Shown here piece after piece: positions 1 through 10,600 of a DNA stretch of 64,000 nucleotides. Location of the stretch: the NCBI GenBank assembly GCA_963786395.1, contig CAWAZD010000017.1, positions 1 through 64,000 on the forward strand, given 5' to 3'. A model generated the notes under the pieces. The model did not search any database. It was not told the DNA's origin and worked only from the letters and a program-made list of their open reading frames with translations. Origin of the DNA: Fen-1301 sp963786395 (lineage in GTDB: Bacteria > Bacteroidota > Ignavibacteria > Ignavibacteriales > Ignavibacteriaceae). How positions within the stretch are numbered: the stretch's first letter is position 1; every line of letters begins with the position of its first letter. Position numbers and translations under genes: made by a program.

Positions 1-1
1 T

Positions 2-328
2 TTAATATCCTCAGTATTTTTACTGGGGTATTTATCATTTATGTTTATTAGCCTTACTCACTTTCATAATGAATTAAATTATGGAAAGGGTAGTACTGTT
101 GAAAATGTTTCTAATTCTACTTCCTCAAAAACCTCGGGGCCTAATGAAGAAAATTGTCCAATCTGTCAATTTGCTTCATCAATTAGTATATATACAGTTT
201 CAATAACGGTATCTGGCAATCTGATTTTTGAAAGCAATATTCTCCTAAAAAATGATCCAATATTTATATCGGCAATCATACAGGGAAACTTCCTCAGGGG
301 CCCCAAATTTAATATCCACCTAGTTTAG
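2..328 (+). CDS. Small Cys-containing secreted/membrane protein, 5' end cut by window edge
   Basis: The frame is open from the left edge, so the true start lies outside the window. The visible part begins with a hydrophobic stretch (LISSVFLLGYLSFMFISL) that looks like the end of a signal peptide or membrane segment. It is followed by a polar Ser/Asn region, a CPIC motif near position 155-170 of the DNA, and a second moderately hydrophobic half. I do not recognise the family. Short proteins with a C-x-x-C of this kind often sit beside metal transport genes, and here it lies about 100 bp upstream of a TonB receptor and a heavy-metal exporter, so a metal-related role is an inference from context only. 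Confidence 0.5.
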   Translation, partial: LISSVFLLGYLSFMFISLTHFHNELNYGKGSTVENVSNSTSSKTSGPNEENCPICQFASSISIYTVSITVSGNLIFESNILLKNDPIFISAIIQGNFLRGPKFNIHLV

Positions 329-430
329 GCACAATTATTTTTATTATGAGCTAATAAACCTCAGGTTTTTTGGCAATCATTTGATAAAAAAAATTAACTC
401 ATGTTATTTATAAAAAAATCAGGATATTAA

Positions 431-2788
431 ATGAAAGCATTAAAATTATTCCTATTATCTCTTATTCTTACTGGTATTTGTTATGCTGTAAGTAAAAAAG
501 ATCAAAATACTTATATCGAAACTATTAATTTTACAGTTAAAGTTATCGATAGCAATACTTTGCAGCCTCTACAGTTAGTGACAGTTATCTTACAGCAAAA
601 CAATTCAATAATTGCTTCAGGTACTTCCAATCCTTTCGGCAGAGTGGTTTTCAACGATATTGAAGAAGGGAAATATATAATTTCTGCCCGTTATATAGGT
701 TATTAACATTTCACCGATACTATTACAATTGATACAGCAAACAGGTCATATGTTATAAAAATAAAAGAATCCACTGTTGAATTAAATGAAATTAGTATAA
801 AGGGCGAAAGGATTAACAATGTCCCAACTTCAATTGATATGCACACAGGACAGCAGGTTTTTGAGGGAGAAAATTATCATGCAGCGCCAACTGCGTCAAT
901 GACCCAGCTTATTCAACAAAACCTTGCAGGTGCAGCCAAAGCTCCTACAGGCGAAGTTCATATCCGGGGACAGCATGGAGAATTTAGTTATCTGGTTGAT
1001 GGCATTCCGGTTCCGCTTGGTGTTTTTGGAGGATTGAATGAAATTGTTGACCCAAAGGTAATATCAAAAGTGTCTTTTTTAACAGCTGGATTCCCAGCAG
1101 AATTCGGAGGACAGATAACCGGATTGATGGATGTTCAAACAAGAGTTCCTTCCGGAAAATTCCATTTGGATCTATCAACATTCGGTGGAAGTTATCTTAC
1201 CTCAAACAATGATTCATTAGGATCACGAGTTGGGACTTTGAAAGCTCTTAATACAAATGGACAAAGTATTGCACTGAGTGATCACCTTGGAAAATTAGGT
1301 TATTTTATTGAGGCTTCCCGGCAGGAAACCGATAGAAGAATTGATCAGCCAATCCAACAGTTATTCCATGACCACGGATTTGACTATTTTACTTATGCAA
1401 AGTTTGATTACCTGCTTAATGAGAATGATTATTTAACCGCAAATATCAACTACAGCAGAACTGTTACTCAGGTGCCATATGATCCTGTAGAAGGTTACCT
1501 ATCTGATCAACAAAATTCATATAATGGTTTTCAAACATTATCATACTTTCATGTTATATCGCATGAAACCGATCATGAATCAAACCTTTTTATCGGTGGT
1601 TTTGTTCGTGAAGGTGGCCTGGATTATATACCTGATGTAAATGACAGTAATCCGGTTTTCCTGGGTACAGACACTACAAATGGTTATGTAATAGAACAGA
1701 ACAGAACTTTTACAACCATCGGCCTAAGAACAAAATATGACAACAGAACCTCGCATCATTTTATGTATGCAGCGGGATTAAGTTACAGTAAAACTTCAGG
1801 TAATGAAAATTTCAGATTCTTTAATGCAGACGGAACTAAATTAGTTAATTCAACTGATTTTACTGGCTATGACTTTGGTGCTTTTGTTCAATCTGAATAT
1901 CATCCTTATGAATGGACAAAACTTGCTATCGGTTTAAGGTATGATGTCCATAATGCACCTTCATTCTCAAGTAACCTTACTCAATTATCTCCAAGGGTAA
2001 AATGGTATGTTTTCCTTGATGATTTTAATGTCTTTACTGTTAGCTACGACAGATTGTTTATGCCAATTAACATCGAAAACATTGGTGCTGTTGCAACTCA
2101 GTTCGGTAATGTAACCACTCCAACGTATCCTGAAAAAGATAATCTTTATGAAATTGCTTATTTAAGGAATTGGAAGAACGGATTCAATTCAAAATTGGCA
2201 GGATTTTATAAAGAGTCAACTCCGGGACTTGATGATCAGACATTAGGTTCAAGTACAATCAGAGTAAGTGTAAATATAAACAGAATAATTGTTCGTGGTC
2301 TAGAATTAGCTCTGACTTATAATGAACAGGATAACCCGTTATCCGGCTATTTGAATGGCTCCATAATTCATGCATTCGGTACAGGCCCGGTTGAAGGTGG
2401 ATTCCTTGCACCTGATAGTTCTACAACTCCCTTTGATCTTGACCATGACCTTCGACTCACTTCTGTTATTGGTCTAAATTATCAGACCGGAAACTGGTTT
2501 CTTAATGGAAATGCTACCTACACATCCGGCTTAACTAATGGAAATGGTGATTATGTTTTTAAGACCGGTTTGTTCGATTTGAATACAGGTGCCCATACTG
2601 CCCCCGCCTGGATATTGAACTTATCAGCAGGATATACTTTTTATGTAAATGACGGACATACTCTTGAACCCTCAATTTATATTAACAATGTTCTTGACCA
2701 TGCACACCTAATTAAAGGTGCATTTTTCAGCGGTGCGAGTTATGAAGACAGAAGGAACTTTATGGTAAAGGTGGCTTATCATTTTTAA
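431..2788 (+). CDS. TonB-dependent receptor with N-terminal CarboxypepD_reg-like domain, interrupted by an in-frame stop
   Basis: Outer-membrane receptor that would import or bind a ligand using TonB energy. A signal peptide (MKALKLFLLSLILTGICYA) is followed by a carboxypeptidase-regulatory-like beta-sandwich domain (about residues 33-100), a plug domain with 'GQHGEFSYLVDGIPVP' and a long beta-barrel ending in an aromatic residue (VAYHF). A TAA codon at 704-706 follows 'ARYIGY'. The reading frame before and after the stop is the same, and the conserved continuation HFTDTITI runs on without a shift, so one codon was changed rather than the frame. Length without the stop (about 785 codons) is normal. 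The exporter gene follows by 40 bp. Either a nonsense mutation or a base-call error; if real, the downstream part from an ATG near 839 would lack a signal peptide. Confidence 0.85.
704..706 (+). other. In-frame TAA stop inside the TonB receptor
   Basis: The codon sits between GY and HFTDT of the CarboxypepD_reg-like domain, where the frame is otherwise conserved. A single substitution (for example from GAA or AAA) would create it. Unlike the other breaks in this window, it is not an indel. Confidence 0.8.
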
Positions 2789-2828
2789 CATAGTATGATT
2801 ATATTATAGGATTAAATGATAAAGTTAA

Positions 2829-3743
2829 ATGATTGAAATATTTAAGGATGCTTTATTTGATTCAGCAAAAATGATTCCTTTACTTTTGTTTATATATATT
2901 GGAATCGAATTTGTTGAATATAGATTTGGCAATTCTATAAGAGAAACAGTCCAGAAAGCAGGAAGAGCGGGTCCTTTTGCTGGTGCATTAGCGGGGAGTG
3001 TACCGCAATGCGGTTTTTCAGTAATTGCAGCAGCTCTGTATACTCAGCGTTTGCTAACAATTGGATCCCTGCTGGCTGTTTATATCTCTACATCAGATGA
3101 GGCAATTCCTGTTATTCTTTCTCAACCAGAAAGAATAAATGTTATCATTCCTTTGATACTTACAAAAATCGGAATTGCAATCGCTGCCGGATATGCTATC
3201 GATTATTTTTATCGAAAATCAAATAAGCAGACTTTAACTCATATCGAAGCTTTTACTTTGGGTAGAGACAATAACAATCACCATCATGAATTGGTAATAG
3301 AAGAAAAAGCTTGCTGTGGGCATCAATCTAATCCTAAAGCCAGGAATTTTAATACAAGACAGCTTTTTATTCATCCACTCATTCACACTGCTAAAATTTT
3401 CTTGTTTATTTTTCTTGTTAGTTTTATCATCAATTATATAATTTTTATGATTGGTGAGCGGGGTGTGGCCAAATTGTTTTTAGGGGAAACTATTTTTCAG
3501 CCAATTATATCTGCTCTTTTTGGACTTATCCCCAATTGTGCCGCATCTGTTGCAATAACTGAACTTTACTTAAAAGGAGCTATAAGCTATGGTTCGGTAA
3601 TTGCCGGACTATCCTCAAGTGGTGGATTAGGATTATTAGTTTTATGCAGAGAAAATAAGGATCGTAAAGATACTTTTAGGATAATAGGATTACTAATTGG
3701 AATAAGTGCATTAGTAGGGATAGTAATTCAAGTAATGGGTTAA
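2829..3743 (+). CDS. Putative 10-TM heavy-metal/manganese exporter, ArsP_2 family
   Basis: Polytopic inner-membrane protein of 304 residues resembling the putative 10TM heavy-metal exporter family (Pfam ArsP_2). It is built as two inverted halves, each with a Pro-Asn/Gln-Cys turn: 'GSVPQCGFSVIAAALY' near residues 56-71 and 'GLIPNCAASVAITELY' near residues 234-249. The central cytosolic loop (about residues 145-170) holds HHH and a CC..H cluster, a plausible metal-sensing or metal-loading site. The gene begins 40 bp after the TonB receptor and probably shares its transcript. The metal is not readable from sequence; manganese, arsenic or another divalent ion are all possible. Confidence 0.75.
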   Translation: MIEIFKDALFDSAKMIPLLLFIYIGIEFVEYRFGNSIRETVQKAGRAGPFAGALAGSVPQCGFSVIAAALYTQRLLTIGSLLAVYISTSDEAIPVILSQPERINVIIPLILTKIGIAIAAGYAIDYFYRKSNKQTLTHIEAFTLGRDNNNHHHELVIEEKACCGHQSNPKARNFNTRQLFIHPLIHTAKIFLFIFLVSFIINYIIFMIGERGVAKLFLGETIFQPIISALFGLIPNCAASVAITELYLKGAISYGSVIAGLSSSGGLGLLVLCRENKDRKDTFRIIGLLIGISALVGIVIQVMG

Positions 3744-3766
3744 ATTATTCCTGGAGACGAATATTG

Positions 3767-5452
3767 CTAATTAAGTATCACTATTTTTCCTTTTTTAATA
3801 TTCCCTCCGGAATTAATTGCATATATGTATATGCCTGACGATAATTTTTCATTATTGTTATTTCCTGGCATCCATCTAATAACTGGAGATCCAAAAGGAG
3901 TCTCAATGGTGGCTGAAGATGAATATACCAGCCCCATGCCTATTGAATAAACATTAAGAGTAACCTGACCTGAATTGTTTTTATCAACAGGGATATAAAT
4001 ATAAATATTATTGGGATTGTTATACCTGAATGGTGAGGGAAATGGATAATCTGTTGCAACCCCGGTATATGCTCCTTCGCTTGTAAGTAAATTATTAAGT
4101 ATCTCTGAATGAACCCAGAACTGGGGTATTTGAGTGTTTAGTTTCGAAAAATATTTACCAGAGATATTGGTTGAACCTGAGAAATTATTATTGCTAACCT
4201 GGTATTGAAAAGAAGAAGCGGAGTCGGTACTACTTTCAGCCGTTAAATAATCTATATTACTGATTACAGAAACTAAGGAATCTGTTGTCCCACCCGATTG
4301 TATGTTAATGTTAATATAATCATTTGATAACGGAAGATTAGTTCCGTTTATCAGGCTATAGGGAGGCATCTGAAGAATATTGGAAATATTTATCGGAGGA
4401 TAATTTTCTCCTTCCGGAAAAGCGTTGCCTAGCGGTGCAAATCTTTTTCTGTAATTCGTATAAAAGACCCATACACCAAATTCATTCATAATCTGACTAA
4501 AAAATGCTGATCTTTCAACAAGGCTCTGGTTAATACACATTACTGCATGGTACTGTGGCATTAACTCCCATTGTCTTTTTATAATATTAAAATCAAATTT
4601 CTTTTGCATAAATATATTCCAGATCGCAACATCATAACCATCCCCATTTGTGACGTCATTTTCTGCTATTGATCTATCCGGATTATCAAAGTAATGAGAC
4701 ATGTAATTGTAGTAATCATGTATTGACGAAAAAACAAAATGTTCCATAGAAACAGCATTCAGCTCATGGAACCATGTGTCTTCTGCCCTGAATATATAAT
4801 TTCCTATCTGGATAGCTTCATTAAATTCGTGTGCCATGGTAACACGAACAGCATCAACTCCGGTGGTAGGAAATCCTGTAAAATCACTATTCACTTCCAT
4901 GTATGTTGGCCCCTTATTCCCTGAAACGAAATCAAACTGAGTGTCTCCATAAACATCTCCAAGATATTCAAGATAAATGTCATATTTATCATCTCCACCG
5001 GCGCCGTTATCTGTTGGAGGAACTGGAAATCCTATATAGTTTATTTCAAAATTAAATACTGAATCCGCAGCCGCGGCAACTTCATTCAAATGTGTGTAGA
5101 AAAGAGTGTCATTCCCATAATTGGGTTTGTTTATTCCTGATGTGTCAAAATGAATTCTGAAATATCCAGATGGAGAAACAAGACTGGTCTGAAGAGTTGG
5201 TCTTGCTAATAGTTGTTTAAGCACCAGCTGCTGTTGAGGTATAAAACTATTGAAATGCATTCTCACAGAATTTATAAGACCGGAATTGCATTTAATATGT
5301 TTATTTTCCTGGACAGTATTTACTTTTTCTTTGATTGCACGTGAATTAATAAAATCGTTATACAACTTGTCAAGTTTTTGTCTTGATAAATCCTGTGCTG
5401 ACAGATCTATATTAAAAATTACTAAAACCAGAATGAAATAATATTTAATCAT
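3767..5452 (-). CDS. MXAN_6640-like putative metalloprotease with T9SS sorting domain
   Basis: Secreted protein of about 561 residues. I place the start at 5452 (MIKYYFILVLVIFN, a good signal peptide) because the longer start at 5485 overlaps the upstream gene. The central region matches the MXAN_6640-type putative metalloprotease pattern: 'YDIYLEYLGDVYGDT', then 'VTMAHEFNEAIQIG' and 'DTWFHELNAVSMEHFVF'. The zinc motif reads HEFNE where the canonical HExxH would have a second His, so the metal site may be altered. The C-terminal ~90 residues are a T9SS type A sorting domain ending GKIVILN, so the protein is probably exported across the outer membrane. It lies 13 bp downstream of the barrel gene, probably one operon. 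Confidence 0.7.
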   Translation of the reverse strand: MIKYYFILVLVIFNIDLSAQDLSRQKLDKLYNDFINSRAIKEKVNTVQENKHIKCNSGLINSVRMHFNSFIPQQQLVLKQLLARPTLQTSLVSPSGYFRIHFDTSGINKPNYGNDTLFYTHLNEVAAAADSVFNFEINYIGFPVPPTDNGAGGDDKYDIYLEYLGDVYGDTQFDFVSGNKGPTYMEVNSDFTGFPTTGVDAVRVTMAHEFNEAIQIGNYIFRAEDTWFHELNAVSMEHFVFSSIHDYYNYMSHYFDNPDRSIAENDVTNGDGYDVAIWNIFMQKKFDFNIIKRQWELMPQYHAVMCINQSLVERSAFFSQIMNEFGVWVFYTNYRKRFAPLGNAFPEGENYPPINISNILQMPPYSLINGTNLPLSNDYININIQSGGTTDSLVSVISNIDYLTAESSTDSASSFQYQVSNNNFSGSTNISGKYFSKLNTQIPQFWVHSEILNNLLTSEGAYTGVATDYPFPSPFRYNNPNNIYIYIPVDKNNSGQVTLNVYSIGMGLVYSSSATIETPFGSPVIRWMPGNNNNEKLSSGIYIYAINSGGNIKKGKIVILN

Positions 5453-5465
5453 CCTTTGCCAATTC

Positions 5466-6392
5466 CTAAAATGACATACTGGCACTAAGATTTGTAAGAT
5501 ACGGTGCTACCAGTTGATATCCGGATACATTAGTAACTATTGGAATACGTACATCTGCAAATAGTTGGAACTGCCGGGTAATAGTTATCTCAAATCCCGG
5601 GGCTATTAAAAGACGTTGATATCCTGTATCAACAGGATGAGAACGAGCACCACTATCATGTCCGCGGATTGACCCTAATATCTGAATCATTGGAATAATA
5701 GGAATAGTTCTTAACAAATTATCATAATGCAGACCAATACTCAAATCCAAACTGTAGCCAGGTCTATATTCATCACGGGTATTCAATGCATCCTGAAACA
5801 TTCCCTGAACATACCAGCCCCACAAATGTTCTTGCCCTACCTGGTATGCACCAAGAAGTAAATCTGTAGTCCCTGTGCCTATTTGAGTGTCTCTGTCAAA
5901 AAGAGTCTGATTAAATGATCCGGTAGGTAGTTTTAATCCAAAAGATATCGCGGTGGACATATCCTCAGATAATCCTGTATACACTCCTATTAAGCGAATA
6001 TCGCCCGAGGATAAATGTTGCACTGACGCTGGATTATTATTATCATCTAGTGTTGAAAAGAATCGATTCCACATAGGTACTTCAGCCATAACGCCCCAAT
6101 CTCTTGTAACCATATATTGAAATCCAAATGTATAATAACCTGTCCTCAATTCTTTATCAGAGTTTAAATCAGATGAGACATGTGAAGTTGAATTCCAATT
6201 CTGAGTCTGGTCCATGTAACTATACTGTAAAGATATTCTATAACCTGTTGTTGAAACCATCATCCATCTGTTTCCCACAGAAAATATATTACACCCACAA
6301 CCACAGGCTAATAATTGAGGAGTAAAACTTAACAATAAAACTCCCATTAATACCAATATTAGAATCTTTCTCTGTAATAATTTCATAATCAT
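5466..6392 (-). CDS. Outer-membrane beta-barrel protein with CGCGC N-terminus
   Basis: A 308-residue protein with a signal sequence ending LLACGCGCNIF. LLAC fits a lipobox, so the first Cys could be lipidated, leaving a CGC motif directly behind it. The remainder alternates polar and hydrophobic residues and has the amphipathic strand pattern of a transporter-like outer-membrane barrel (for example 'GDIRLIGVYTGLSEDMSTAISFG' split over strands), ending in an aromatic residue. An AAGG ribosome binding site sits 6 nt before the ATG at 6392. Its neighbours are the metal exporter and a secreted metalloprotease-like protein, so a role in metal traffic is plausible but unproven. Confidence 0.6.
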   Translation of the reverse strand: MIMKLLQRKILILVLMGVLLLSFTPQLLACGCGCNIFSVGNRWMMVSTTGYRISLQYSYMDQTQNWNSTSHVSSDLNSDKELRTGYYTFGFQYMVTRDWGVMAEVPMWNRFFSTLDDNNNPASVQHLSSGDIRLIGVYTGLSEDMSTAISFGLKLPTGSFNQTLFDRDTQIGTGTTDLLLGAYQVGQEHLWGWYVQGMFQDALNTRDEYRPGYSLDLSIGLHYDNLLRTIPIIPMIQILGSIRGHDSGARSHPVDTGYQRLLIAPGFEITITRQFQLFADVRIPIVTNVSGYQLVAPYLTNLSASMSF

Positions 6393-6678
6393 TCAAATCC
6401 TTATCAAATTTGGATAAAAATTATTGATACTTATTAAACTAAATATTCTTAAGAATAAATGAGGTAATTTAAGTTCGATTTTGGGAGGGACAATAATAAT
6501 GTGTTAACTATCAACAAAGAAAAATTTAAATAATGGATTAGGTCTAAGGGCTCGGTTATTTTAAACTTTCCTACTCTCGGGAATTGAATTCATCAATAAG
6601 CTAAAACGGTTAGTCTTTAGAATTGTTTTTTCAATAATATGACCTTAGTCCAGAAAGTGGGAAAGCCGGCATTTTGTT

Positions 6679-7542
6679 TCATGCAAAGACAACTGTTTTC
6701 TTACCGCGAACCAACACACGGTGCTCGGAATGATAAAGTAAAGCTCTGGCTAATACCAGCCGTTCAAGATCTCTGCCCTTTCTTATTAAATCCTGTAAGG
6801 TGTCTTTATGTGAAATTCTGATGATGTCTTGTTCAATTATTGGACCTTCGTCAAGATCCTTAGTTACATAATGACTGGTTGCGCCGATTATCTTTACTCC
6901 TTTATCATATGCCTGCTTATAAGGATTACCGCCAATGAATGCCGGTAAAAAAGAATGATGGATGTTAATTATTTCATTAGGGTACCTGTCCAATAACTCA
7001 GGTGAAAGTATCTGCATATAACGGGCAAGTACAATAGTCTCTATTTGTAATTCCTCAAGCAGCTTCAATTCTTTTGCTTCTTCTATATCGCGGTTATCTT
7101 TCGTTACAGGGAAAACATAAAATGGAATTCCATAATGATCAGCCAATGGTTTGAGATCTACATGATTGGAAATGATTGCGGGAATCTCAATAGAAAATTC
7201 GTTTATACTATGCCGCCACAATATTTCCTGAAGACAATGGTCTGACTTTGAAACGAAAATGGCTGTACGGTTCTTCTTTTCTGCAAATTTGAGGCTCCAC
7301 TCTGCATTAAATTCTTTGGCAAGAGGCATAAAAGCTTCGCAGATTGAGGTCGGTTCCAGTGAAAAGTCTTTCAGATCCCATGTAATTCTGATTGAAAAAT
7401 GTTTCTTTTCATCATCCACATGCTCTTCAAGTGTAAGGATGTTCCCTCCCCTTTCGAATACAAAATTGGAAATCCTTGAAACCAGACCCCGCCTGTCTGG
7501 ACAGGTTAATAACAAAACAGCGACACCGGTATTATTTAACAT
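6679..7542 (-). CDS. purU: Formyltetrahydrofolate deformylase
   Basis: Hydrolyses 10-formyl-THF to formate and THF, supplying formate and balancing one-carbon pools. The 287 residues match the family length. Residues about 5-85 form an ACT domain beginning 'VAVLLLTCPDRRGLVSRIS'. The formyltransferase domain follows, with the catalytic Asn and His in 'NIHHSFLPAFIGGNPY' and the Asp in 'LDEGPIIEQDI'. The gene stands alone, about 290 bp from the barrel gene upstream of it on the map, and is separated from the beta-helix gene by a strong terminator at 7642-7669. Confidence 0.93.
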   Translation of the reverse strand: MLNNTGVAVLLLTCPDRRGLVSRISNFVFERGGNILTLEEHVDDEKKHFSIRITWDLKDFSLEPTSICEAFMPLAKEFNAEWSLKFAEKKNRTAIFVSKSDHCLQEILWRHSINEFSIEIPAIISNHVDLKPLADHYGIPFYVFPVTKDNRDIEEAKELKLLEELQIETIVLARYMQILSPELLDRYPNEIINIHHSFLPAFIGGNPYKQAYDKGVKIIGATSHYVTKDLDEGPIIEQDIIRISHKDTLQDLIRKGRDLERLVLARALLYHSEHRVLVRGKKTVVFA

Positions 7543-7641
7543 TACAGCTCATAATGATTAAAGATGAATGAATTAAATATAACAAGAATGAATTCTGTTA
7601 TGGTGTGCGTAAAGTACAAATCCATAGTAAATATGTAAAAA

Positions 7642-7669
7642 AAAGCCGTTGGAGTTAACCAACGGCTTT
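7642..7669 (-). terminator. Rho-independent terminator of the beta-helix surface-protein gene
   Basis: An 11-bp perfect stem (AAAGCCGTTGG with CCAACGGCTTT) and a 6-nt loop are followed, on the minus strand, by a run of T. It lies about 28 bp past the stop of the minus-strand gene ending at 7697. Confidence 0.85.
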
Positions 7670-7696
7670 ATACATTAAATTACCTTGCTGATAATT

Positions 7697-10600
7697 TTAT
7701 TTTAGAACCATCATCTTCTTTACGGCACTGAAATTATTCTTGCCGTCAGATGAGACTGCCTTAATTGAATAGAAATAAACTCCGCTTGCCATTCCTGACG
7801 CATTGAAGTTAATTTCATAATAACCGGGCTGTCTGGATGATTCATTAAACTCACGAACACATTGACCAAGAGAGTTGTAAATACTGATCTTTACGCTGCT
7901 CTCAAACGGAATAGCATACCTGATAACGGTTGAAGGATTGAATGGATTCGGGTAATTCTGACGTAGTGAGAATGAACCCGGAACCTCTAAACCTGCATTT
8001 ATAACGATACTATATTTAAATGTACCGTTCTGATCAATTTGTTTCAGTCGATAACTGAACTTACCACTTTTAGCGCTGTTATCAGTATAAGAATACTGTC
8101 TTGGAGTCAAACTTGTTCCGTTTCCGGAAATGAATGCAAGGGTAATCCAGGTGTTTTCATTTAGTACCTTTTCTTTCGATTTCAAAACCCTTGTTATTTA
8201 TTTCACTGGCAGTCTTCCAGGAAAGATTAACATTTCCTCCTGATACATTGGCTGTAAAAGAAGTTAACTCAACCGGAGTTACATCGCTCCATTTTTTTGT
8301 TACTCTTATTCCATCAATTACCAAAGTTGGCGCAGACCCTGATCCGCCTTGCCTTAATGAAACAATTCCGATGTTGCCGTTATCGGCTTTAGATGTAGTT
8401 ACATAATTCATAACTTCACCTGTTGCCGGTTCAGTTAAAGGCATTGCTCCATTAGTATATGCCCAAAGGCTAACTGCATCATTATTAGTATCAGATGGAG
8501 TGGTTGTAGGATTAAATGTGTATTTAACAATTACAAGATTCGTAGTATTTAAAGGTAATACTGTAGAACCATACACCTGGGGTGTTTCATTACTTTTTGA
8601 AAGTCCAATATTATAACCACCGGTAACTGCTTTTACAAATACCCTGGCATAATAATTTGTTTGTGAATATGAAGCTGATAAAGCAACAAAGTAATCGCCT
8701 GTTTGAACTGCTGAAATATTTACAAGGAATGATAAATAAACACTCCCTGTTGAATCAGCCGGGAAAGTAGCGTATATATCCTGTCCGGTATTAAGAAGAC
8801 CACATGCATTTCCGGTAACACTTGGATATCCGGGATATGTTAGACCTGGGAGTAACAGTTGCAATAGGGTTAGTTGTGCTGTTGCTTAAATTCCAACCGT
8901 TACTTAATAATGGTCCGGAATAATTGAAGTTTTCTTCAAATAAGAGCGTACTTGGAATAGCAATAATACGGATACTGATTTGGTGCTGCAGGAGCGGATG
9001 TAATTGAACTTACAGTTGTACCTGAAAAACCAGTTGAAGGACTTGAATTAAGAGCGCCCAATAAATCCTGTGCAACTACAAAATATTGGATTGAATCACC
9101 TATAGAAACAGTTCCTGTTCCATACAGGATAGAATAATTTATTGTAAAATCATATGGAGATGAGGTTCCGTTAGCGCTTGCCCATTTCCATCCGTTATCG
9201 GCTGATGTATTTCCACCAAATGTGTTTGCATCAGTTGATTTTTTATAATAAACTCTTGGTGCTAAAGGATCAGTTGCTATACCATCAACATCAGTAATAA
9301 CAACGTTTTTCAGGAGAAGCATTGCTTGTGGATGATGTGTCGCCAAGAGTTGAATATGCGATTGCTGGAGGGGTATTTCCAATTGTTTCATAAGCACCAA
9401 TAGATGGTGTGGAAGCATTTCTTGAAGTTCCTGCATAATCTGTTAGGATACCTGAAACCGGAGTACCTGCGCCAATTAACGGAGATCCGGTTAGCAGTCT
9501 AAGATCGGATGTGCTTGTATGAAGCGGGTCACTTGAAATTGAATTAGCATCCTGAGCTGTAGCTAGTTTCCAATCAGCAAGGGTTGTTTTATCCGCACTC
9601 ATATAACCAAGGACACCTTGAGCGCCGCTTACGAAGTAATTATTGTTATTAATATTTGTCAATGAAGCTGCGGGACAGTTAGCGTAAATTGCGTAATTCT
9701 TTGCTGTAGAACCTGTAGCTGTATTATTCATTGAATTAAGGAAGGTGTTATTTCTTAAGTCTACACCTGTAATACCTACACCACTGAAATATATACCAGT
9801 GCTAAGAGTTTTACCTGCATAAGTTAGTGTTCCTGTCATTGAAACTGAATTATAATAAATATTTACACCACCTGTGGTGCCGTCGAAATACATACCAACA
9901 GGAGAAGAAGCTGAGAATGAAGTATAACCGTCTCCTCCGATTGTATTAATTATATTATTTGCAAAATTCAGGTTACTTGTTGCAGTACCGGTGTTTACAT
10001 AAATACCTCTTCCACCATAACCGCTTGTTCCTGTGGCAGTAATATTGGTAATAATATTTTTACTTATTACAGCATTGATAAATCCGGCTTGAATATTTAT
10101 TCCGGAAACTGTAGCGGCATTTACAACAATATTATAAACATAATTTTTGGAAATGTCTCCGCCTGTACCCTGTGAAACCATAATACCGTCGTGACCTAAA
10201 TAATCTGTCGCTGATGCAGAACCTACCGTGTTACCGGTAATAACCAGATTATCATTAACACCATTAGCGCTGGCATAGGCATAAATTCCTATGTAAGATT
10301 TGGATACAGCATTGTTCAATATTGATAAATTATCATTATCATCACCGAGGACATAGATGCCATAACTGCCGGTTGTTATAAATCCATTTTTAATAATGCA
10401 GTTTTTAATTGTATTATTTTCACAACCTGATCCTGTTCCTTTACTTGCTACCCAGATACCATAGGAAGGCCCGGATGCCGCAGTGTTGGCGATTGTAAGG
10501 TTTCTGGAAGTTCCTGCATTGTTGGAACCATCTATAGTAATATAATCAGCACCGTTCAATTTAATTACTGATGTAACGCCATTACCGCTGATAACTGAAT

